Shown: positions 56,938-64,000 of the stretch, piece by piece | Numbering within the stretch: the stretch's first letter is position 1 | How the letters are laid out: the number at the start of each line of letters is the position of its first letter | Source: Aedes albopictus | Lineage: Eukaryota > Arthropoda > Insecta > Diptera > Culicidae | Direction: 5' to 3' | Length of the DNA stretch: 64,000 nucleotides | Assembly (NCBI RefSeq): GCF_035046485.1 | Contig: NC_085137.1 | Coordinates: 721,977-785,976 of the forward strand | Made by a program: the position numbers and the translations under genes | Notes under the pieces: generated by a model | What the model was told of the DNA's origin: nothing | Databases searched by the model: none | What the model saw: only the letters and a program-made list of their open reading frames with translations

Positions 56938-58179
56938 CAGTGGCGTAGCCACGGGGAGGGGTAGGGGTGGTTTAGGGTTAAAAGTAGTTCTTCCTCTCAA
57001 ATTCACAAAGCCATTATTAAAAATTATTTCACTGTTATCTAGATGGTAAACAGAGTGTAGTAATAAATTTTTATTACCATTGATTGATTGAATTTTGAGC
57101 GAAAAAACTGCCTTTGAGTTATTCAATATGGATGATGTTTCATCTTAAGTACGTCACACTTAGGTTAGTACGACACTAAGGAAGGGAGGCGATTGCAAAA
57201 GTGTGACAAGTAATGCATTTAGTATACAAACCCCGGACGAAGGGAGAGGGGGGACACACATTCATTATTTCGGAGTGACGTATTAAAAGGATGGAGCTGC
57301 AAATCAAAGAGTTGCAAAAAAAATTAGGGGAGTACTGGTAATATTTATGAGTTAAGCGAATACACACTGGGTCATGAAGTGCCCTGTCTCCCTATCGGGG
57401 AAAAGCAGAAGAGCTTTTTGTGGTTGTTCCATCGAAGCATTAAAAGATAACTCCCGTTCAACAGTCTCGCTTTCGCCATTGTTTAGCATATAGTTGTCAA
57501 GGTTAGGAAACCAAGGAGAAAGATACTGCAAAAGTGTATCAGGAAGAAGAAATGTAAAGCACGTGCCGGTCCACTTCCTGGCATATTATTTAATCCTCCG
57601 TATTTAAGAGTTTTCTATTTAATTGGCTTTTGCAACTCTCGTTCGTACTGAAAGAACAAGAATTTTTAATGCAATATTTTTAAGAATGTCGTGACTGAGA
57701 TGTTGCATGAATATGGAATGGAAATGATGTTAATTGCTTCCTCTTTTTCTATTTGTTTACTATTACATTCCCACATTGTCATGGCACTGTGGTTGCCTTG
57801 TAGTTTAGAGTACTCTGAGCATTTTCACAAATGCTATCCGGTAGATTTTTTCCCAATTGTGGACTTCAAAGCAAATTACCACAGATGATAGTTTTAGAAA
57901 TTTACATGGTAAAGCATTGAAAATCGCTTTTAAAAGGATAATGAAAAATTTGAAACACAATTTAATTAACAAGAAATTGATGTACGAGTTAAGAAATTCC
58001 AGTTTAATTTAACAAATTTAATTTGTTATTTCGTACACAATCTTGTTTTTATTCAATTGTTGTTTAAATTTTGCGCTCACAATTTATAATCTTTGTGTGA
58101 ATAGTCGCAAACAATTTCCCATTGGTCGATTGATTGAATCATACAGTTGCTTTGCATCAGCAATAGTCACAAGTATAGC
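56938..58179. other. unassigned DNA
   Basis: It starts with CAGTGGCGTAGCCACGGGGA, a terminus typical of hAT-like MITEs, exactly where the RTE sequence stops, so an insertion end may lie here, although I did not find its partner. Beyond that it is AT-rich with no gene. Confidence 0.4.
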
Positions 58180-59486
58180 CAGGGCCGGATTTACAAATGT
58201 GAGGGTTCTTTATAGAGAGGATATATTTTTTCCCATTAACATAGAAAAAAAAATGAAAAATAATCATCACTCTTACAAACAATTATTAGTGAAGGTATTG
58301 TTATCTTTTTGGAAGAATTTTAATCTAGAAAATAAACAGAGCTAGAAACAACGTTGAAAGTCTCCAAATTTGAAATTCTTGCATAGAAGAAATTTATGTA
58401 AAGTAAATAATGCTTTTCACGAGCTTTATAGCTGAAGAAGAAATTTCTAATAAAATTTGTAACGCAATCGGCGGTGTCGTTTTCGCGAGATTCAAAGACA
58501 ATTTCTAGGGGATCCCTGCTGCAATCTTTGGAGAAATTGATGGCTGATTACCATGAAGAATGAACATTTAACAAGAACTTGTTCTAACGCGACTCCTAGT
58601 AGAGATTTTGGGTGACCTCCCAAAGGAATTTTTCACAAAACTGAAACTGATTCAAAGAAGAAATTCTAATAGAAAATGTCGTAGAAATTTAAGCGGGAAA
58701 TTATGATAAGTTCCGTATTGAATTTCTGACTTAATTTTCAACAGAATGTCCCATTAAGTTTCTTAAAAATCTTCAACTAAAACGCCGGACAAATTTAAAG
58801 CCGTTTTCTCCACAAATTTCTTCTGCAATATTCTTAAAAAAATCTATGCATTTTATTAGAAGTTCGCCATGGATTAATCTTTATTTCAGTAAGCAAATCT
58901 GTCAATTCAAGAACTTTTCAAAATAATCTGCATTAAATTCTTGTTAGATTTTTTCTAAAAATTTTTCAATAGCTTTGATGTTCTCCGATTTGAGAAGTCG
59001 GAAACTGTCTAACTAAATCTAAACTCAAGAGTACTTAAAAATACTACTAAATATAAAAAAATCCTTTAATTCTTCCAAAAACTCTGGATTTTTTTTCATA
59101 ATGTTTCCAAAAACTTAGGACAAAAAAAAAGATAACAAATTCAGCAGGAAATTTTTGACTCTTCAATTTATAGAGTTTCCTCTAGAATTCAGTCAAAGAT
59201 TTTTTAAAAAATTTCCTGTAATTTATCTTGAGCAATTGTACACATAAATAGCTCCACAAAACTTAATAATTGCAGGCTTTCTCAAAAGAATCACATCATC
59301 ACACGTACATCTCGCTTGTGGACAGAAGTTCTCTACATTTGACAAAAGTCAAATGTAGAGAAGTTTCTTGCACAACTTTTTTATTCACATATTTTTCGTG
59401 AAGTACAATTCTGTGGGGGCCCCAAAAATGTAGGGGCCAGGGGCCCTGGCCCCCTGCACCCCCCCAACCCCCTAAATCCGGCCCTG
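58180..59486. mobile_element. hAT-like element, CAGGGCCGGATTTA ends, 8-bp duplication
   Basis: The ends CAGGGCCGGATTTA and TAAATCCGGCCCTG are inverted, and AGTATAGC flanks both sides (58172-58179 and 59487-59494). 1307 bp. The interior is largely decayed 24-bp-period array (58430-59260), so the element has captured or been invaded by that sequence. No transposase frame. A CCCCCTGCACCCCCCC run lies near the right end. Confidence 0.85.
59329..59362. repeat. perfect 15-bp stem hairpin
   Basis: TTCTCTACATTTGAC and its exact inverse are separated by AAAA. It could form a strong hairpin in RNA from either strand. It lies inside the hAT-like element. Confidence 0.9.
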
Positions 59487-59494
59487 AGTATAGC

Positions 59495-60368
59495 ATATCG
59501 GCAAAAAATGTCTTGCAGATGCCGGTAGCCACCCTGTTCTGGTGAATCCTTTGGCATTCAAAACATGCATTGTTTCTGTGCGGAATAAATTCTGCCCCAT
59601 TTATCCCTGTTTGCATCTTTCGATGCATCAGCTTGTTACCTTGTCGGAATGCTGTTTCGCGGAAAACGAAAACAACTTTTCACACACAACCATTGACCCC
59701 TTTTTTGGCTGCTCGAAGCAATACTTGCGAGTACTAGAGAAAAAAAATGAATAATGAAAACTAATACCGTTTGAATGAATTCCTGATACCTGATGGCATG
59801 ATGTCATTTTTATTTCCTTACTTTGATAAATTAGTTTTGCTTTGTCTGTGACAAAATCAGTACATTTCAACTCGTGAATAATCAATCATAAGGAATCCAA
59901 AAGCACGTTTTATGATGATTCCAATCAAATTCAAAGGTTCCTAATACTATCATGATGTTTTGATATTCCTTTTCCCATCTATAATCGTGCAGCGTTAGAT
60001 TCCATATCGAGATTATAAGTGTTTGCTTTTCATCACCTGCTCTATTCTCGTACTGGTATCTACCGGCTGATGTGAATTGAATCTTGCGAACACGTTCGGG
60101 AATTCAAACTCCGACTTTCCAACGGGCTCAGTTTGTTACCCTACTGCGAAGAATGTTGAGTTAAAAAGTGCTCTACTGCACTGTATTCCAACAGTACTGA
60201 GACAGTTTTTGTGTAGAGCTCATATGATTGAAAAGTTGAGCTTCTCCATTAAATACTTTGGGAACTAGTGTAGAATTAGCACATTAAAAAATACATAAAT
60301 AAAAACAAACAAAAAACTTTGGGAACCATTCATGCGCATGAATGAATGAATGTTATGGACCCTCTTTT
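59495..60368. other. unassigned DNA
   Basis: Frames near 59542-59885 on both strands have no known domain. The last ten bases (60359-60368) are the target duplication of the next SINE. Confidence 0.4.
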
Positions 60369-60542
60369 TTATCTGTATTAACGAGATTTTTAGCCCTAGG
60401 CTACTTCATCTCGGGACCCACGCTTTACTTGCCTTCCGAAGGAAGAACTCACATTTTGCGAGTTTGTCGGGAGTGGGATTCGATCCCAGGTCCTCGGCGT
60501 GATAGTCAAGTGTTCTAACCATCTCACCAGGTCCGCTCCACA
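60369..60542 (-). mobile_element. Feilai SINE, reverse
   Basis: The inverse of the 48562 copy: TTATCTGTATTAACGAGATT, TTCATCTCGGGACCCACGC, B box on the minus strand GGGATCGAATCCC, and GGTCCGCTCC at the head. A 10-base duplication ACCCTCTTTT lies at 60359-60368 and 60543-60552. A minus frame across it is an artefact. Confidence 0.92.
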
Positions 60543-60552
60543 ACCCTCTTTT

Positions 60553-61320
60553 ATACTTTTTTATATCATCAACATGTTTAAGAATCTTTACATATTGTTT
60601 AGTATAAGTCAATATTTCTCAAACACTTAGGTTCTGAAGACATTTTCACGGACGCATACCTAGCAATGCAAAAAACAACACCTGTTTTCCGTTTTTACAT
60701 AATACGTACCAACAACAGGTCGAGGTTATATTACATATGCTTGTGCTTCTATCATGCATTACAACAAAGCTTGAGTTATACCTAATAGGAATTTGCTTCA
60801 AACATGGAAAGCCATTTGTCTTGAACTTTCCATCTAATTGGATTATAGCTGTATAATCATTATGAAACAGTCAGTCGTCTTAGAATTTTATCAGCAATAA
60901 TCAGTGCCACCCCAGAGAAAACCGACTGCCCGCATGTTGCTCCTCTAAGGAAAAACAAACAAAGCGAACCGCACTGAACGAACAACCAACATAGACTGTA
61001 GAGTTGGAACTGCTCCATCCTGATGAATCCATCCTGGTTCATTGTTCCATTTTCATCGCGTTCCATTTTCCTTCGGGTGGCGATGAACGTGAGCAATCGA
61101 GTGGGTGGTACGAGGCTGCATACGCAGTGGAAAACTGTTAGCTTCTCGGTGTGTAAAGGAATGTTTTGATACGTATCAGATGCTGTCGCCGCGTTCATTC
61201 ACATAGCGACAGAATTTCATCTTCTTTCATCTGAAAGCATTTCTCGCGCAAGAGACCGATTGACCGTTTGAAAGTTGACGACAGATCTGAAGCACTGCTT
61301 TCGGATTGGTTCTTCAGTAC
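60553..61320. other. unassigned DNA
   Basis: 60880-61210 is less AT-rich and not obviously repetitive. A 112-codon minus frame (60860-61198) has no recognisable domain and no clear splice or start context. It could be regulatory or an old fragment. Confidence 0.35.
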
Positions 61321-62480
61321 GATAAATCCACAGAATTTTGAAGCAATCCTTGGTTTAATTTCTTGATTAACATCTAAATTAATGATTCATGCAAACTTTT
61401 AGCCAGGGGTATGAAGAGAGGTTAAGGATTTTTCCAAGGATTTATTTTTCTTCTTCAAAAATTTCACAGGAATGCCTCTGATAATTCTTTTAGTAACTAT
61501 TCAAGGTATTTGTCTGGCAATTATCTCGTGGAGTTTCGTCTGGAATTCCTGCAGAAATTTCAGCAAAGATTCCTCCAAAAACTCCACTAATTTTAGACAA
61601 ATCTTGCAAAGATATCAGGGATCATATATGAATTCTTCAAGAAACTTCTCCAATGCTTTCTATAAGAATTGTTTCAGGTACTCTATGTACGATTATTTCG
61701 CCATGGAATTGTTGAAAAAAACTTCCGGGGATTGCTCTAGAATTTCGTCAAGGAATTCACACGAGGATTAATCCAGAAACTTATCCAAAGGCTTCGCTTT
61801 GAATCCCTTCAAGCGCTAACCAAATGTGTCTCACAGCGATTCATATAAAAATCTTCCAAGGATAATTGTTTTTCTATCTGCATGATCGAGATATTCAGCC
61901 CTAAACTAGTTCATCTCGGAACCTGGGCTAGTTTGATGGGCATGGGGTTCGATCCGGAGTCCTTAGGGAGAAAGTCACGTGCTGTAGCCATCACACTGGA
62001 GATCCGCTTCACTTCAAGAATTCGTTTCAAGTACTTTATTCATTTCTTCATTGCCTATGCTATTGATTTCTTCATGGCTCACTCCACGGAATCTTTCAAA
62101 AATTTTTCCAAGAATTCCTTATACAATATCCAAAAATTTCTCGGAAAACCCTTTAAGATTTTTTCAAGGTAGTCTTTTGGATTTTTGGAAGGGTTCCTTA
62201 AAAAATCCTGTGTCGTTGTCAGATGTTCTTCTGATGAACATTTCTTCCAACCATTATAGTTCTTACAAATATGTGTTCAAGAACTCCTCCAGGCAAACTT
62301 CCAATGGTTTCTTTTAAAACTCTGCATCCATGATGTTTTCATCGCCTCCTCCGGTAATTGAGCTTAAACTTGAGCTTGATTGACCACCCGTGGATGTTAC
62401 TCCAGTATCATCCAGAACTACTTCCAAGAATTTTTCTGGAACTCCTTGGGCTGAAAAACGGTGAGTCGAAAAGGAGAGCG
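61321..62480 (+). repeat. degenerate 24-bp-period array (block 11) with Feilai relic
   Basis: TTCCTCCAAAAACTCCACTA- and AATTCCTGCAGAAATTTC-like units. Plus frames such as 61472-61771 and 61882-62172 are period artefacts (SKDSSKNSTNF and similar). The array is interrupted by the relic at 61867-62011. Confidence 0.65.
61867..62011 (-). mobile_element. degenerate Feilai SINE
   Basis: TTTTTCTATCTGCATGATCG, CAGCCCTAAACTAGTTCATC, GGTTCGATCC and GGAGATCCGCTTC keep the order of reverse Feilai, with many differences and an internal deletion between the CTGGG and GGGCATGGGGTTCGATCC parts. Older than the copies at 48562 and 60369. Confidence 0.75.
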
Positions 62481-62819
62481 TCCAACATAGCTCTGGTCCT
62501 CACAAGTTCCTACCTCATGCTTCCACGGGTCAAGCGATGACAAAGACCGCCAGCCAAGAGCTGTGTGCTTAGTTGGTAGTGCAGCCTGGGCACTGTTGTC
62601 CTTCTGACTTCAGCTAGATTGAGGAGATACGTCTCGAGAGTCTGTTCACCAAGGAGGTGCGGCTCAAACAGCGTCTGTTCTGGCATCCAGCGACTGAGTA
62701 TGAAATGCTCCTCCTCCGAAAGCTATACCTAAGGTGGCAGCCCCACCACGGTGGATAGGGGAACTTAGGCCAAAAACCTACTGTTTCCGAAACCTAAAAA
62801 ACCGTTACTGAAACCGAAA
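62481..62819 (+). mobile_element. RTE LINE 5' untranslated region
   Basis: Non-coding lead of the RTE element, with GCTATACCTAAGGTGGCAGC and CACGGTGGATAGGGGAAC just before the ORF. The left boundary is not precise. The same tract is at 53400-53525. Confidence 0.65.
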
Positions 62820-64000
62820 ATGAGAGATTACGAACTAATTCAACGGCAACGACTTTTGGCGCGAAACAACGGGACAAGAATTGGAACTTGGAATGTATTA
62901 ACCCTAGCCCAGCAGGGTAAACTGGCACAACTAGCCAATGAGGCATGCCGTATGAAGCTTGAGATCCTAGGCGAAGTCCGTTGGCCGAACTTTGGCGAAC
63001 ACAGATTGACGTCGAGTCAAATTCGGATATACTCTGGTCTACGAGATGAACACGCTCCTCGCCACCGTGGAGTTGGTTTCCTGCTTAGTGCTTAGTGCTC
63101 ACGCCCACGCTGCGCTCATGAAGTGGGAACCTATTAATGAGAGGATAATTGTAGACAGATTCAGAACACGGGTTCGAAACCTTACCATGATCCAATATTA
63201 CGCGCCAACCGATGCTGCCGAACTGCAAGATAAAGAGTACTTTTACAGTCAACTGAATGCTGTCGTAGACAAGATTCCGAAAAGTGATATCAAGATCCTC
63301 ATGGGCGACTTCAACGCGAAGGTTGGTTCTGACAACTCGGACTATGAGCACGTCATGGGACGCCATGGTCTCAGATAAATAAGCGAAATCGGAGAGCTGT
63401 TTGCAGAGTTTTGTGGCAACAATGACATAATGATTGGGGGATCGCTTTTTCCTCTTCGACCAGTGCACAAAGTGACATGGGTTTCCCATGATGGCGTCAC
63501 GGAAAATCAAATCGACCACATCTGCATCAGCCGAAAATGGAGACGGAGCCTTCTAGATGTGCGGAACAAACGTAGCGCAGACCATCATCTCCTAATTAGC
63601 GAGATCGGACTGCGCATTGCCAAGATCCAGCGACAGGAGGAGAAAATCGGGCACCGGTTTAACACACGCCGACTGGAAGACGCTGCGGTGAAAAGGTCCT
63701 TCGTCGAGAAGCTAGAGAACCGTGCTGCGAATATTCCAGAAGGTGGAAGCGTGGAAGATCAATGGAGTGCCATCAAGAAAGCCTTTATCGTCACCGTCGA
63801 GAATAATTTGGGTGAGCTACGCACCCGGAGAAAGCAGTGGATCACAGATGATACCTGGAGAAAGATAGAGGAGCAAAGGAACGCCAAAGCCGCGATAGAG
63901 CGAGCGAAAACACGACGAGCCAAAACCGTAGCCCGTCAGCGCTATTCGGCTCTCGAGAAGGAAGTAAAACGCTCATGTAGATGGGACAAAAGGGCTTTGG
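62820..64000 (+). pseudogene. RTE LINE ORF2, 5' part (endonuclease and linker), broken, runs off the window
   Basis: Starts MRDYELIQRQRLLARNNGTR and has the endonuclease signature GTWNVLTL, the Glu-type LGEVRW, YAPTD, MGDFNAK and QIDHICIS. The Mg-dependent endonuclease nicks the target for reverse transcription. Three breaks: a 7-bp tandem duplication (TTAGTGC twice at 63083-63096) shifts frame after HRGVGFLLSA; a nonsense TAA at 63376-63378 stands where the 55.9-kb copy has GAA; and IAS is missing before the DHH motif (RSADHHLL against RSADIASDHHLI), a 9-base in-frame loss. After the TAA the frame is open to the window end (RRSLLDVRNK ... RQRYSALEKEVKR). The related copy at 55814 has different breaks. 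Confidence 0.88.

Noticed and set aside
60860..61198. 112-codon minus frame
   Set aside because: No domain, no neighbours of the same type and no splice signals. Length alone is not enough.
1..64000. Endogenous viral element
   Set aside because: Common in Aedes genomes, so I looked for viral-type coding stretches. All reverse transcriptase and RNase H matches belong to non-LTR elements, and no other viral-type protein was recognised.

Overview
The window reads as nuclear DNA of an Aedes-type mosquito. The evidence is two good copies of the tRNA-derived SINE Feilai, an RTE-type LINE and an I-type LINE with mosquito-like proteins, many foldback and MITE elements, and one intact odorant receptor gene closest to the mosquito indole receptor (Or2/Or9/Or10) clade. 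Species level (Ae. aegypti or Ae. albopictus) cannot be decided from the sequence. The DNA is AT-rich, with a few GC-rich islands that look like old retrotransposon pieces.

The only complete cellular gene I can support is the odorant receptor at 27351-28876 (minus strand): six exons, five short introns, 376 residues. A second likely exon, the 3' end of an unrecognised gene, lies at 41924-42160 (minus). The rest is repeats and unassigned DNA.

Layout. 0-2 kb: AT-rich DNA and a degenerate array. 2.2-4.25 kb: a MITE end joined to a 5'-truncated I-like LINE with a broken RNase H. 4.25-6.3 kb: unassigned DNA and a GC-rich island. 6.5-8.1 kb: a TA-flanked foldback element with a nested MITE. 8.95-11.1 kb: a compound repeat made of a head module, a TG microsatellite and a 152-bp satellite. 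13-15.4 kb: a foldback element split by a hAT-like element with an 8-bp target duplication. 17.6-20.4 kb: a pogo-like foldback element whose two arms carry 143-bp tandem units. 23.6-27 kb: a TA-flanked element, a MITE, a near-perfect 197-bp palindrome and degenerate arrays. 27.35-28.9 kb: the receptor gene. 29.3-36.6 kb: a dense stack of nested elements (piggyBac-like, TA foldbacks, three SINE-like insertions). 37.3-41 kb: long degenerate arrays. 42-54 kb: sparse MITEs, one Feilai and unassigned DNA. 54.2-57 kb: two adjoining foldback elements, then an RTE fragment. 58.2-59.5 kb: a hAT-like element. 60.4 kb: Feilai. 61.3-62.5 kb: degenerate array. 62.5-64 kb: the 5' part of an RTE element running off the window.

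A recurring feature is a degenerate tandem array with a 24-bp period (GGAATTCC-like core) in at least eleven blocks and both orientations. It creates many long but spurious reading frames. Because 24 is a multiple of three, its translations show an 8-residue repeat that can be mistaken for protein. I found no operon, phage, CRISPR or defence system, and no viral insertion I could recognise.
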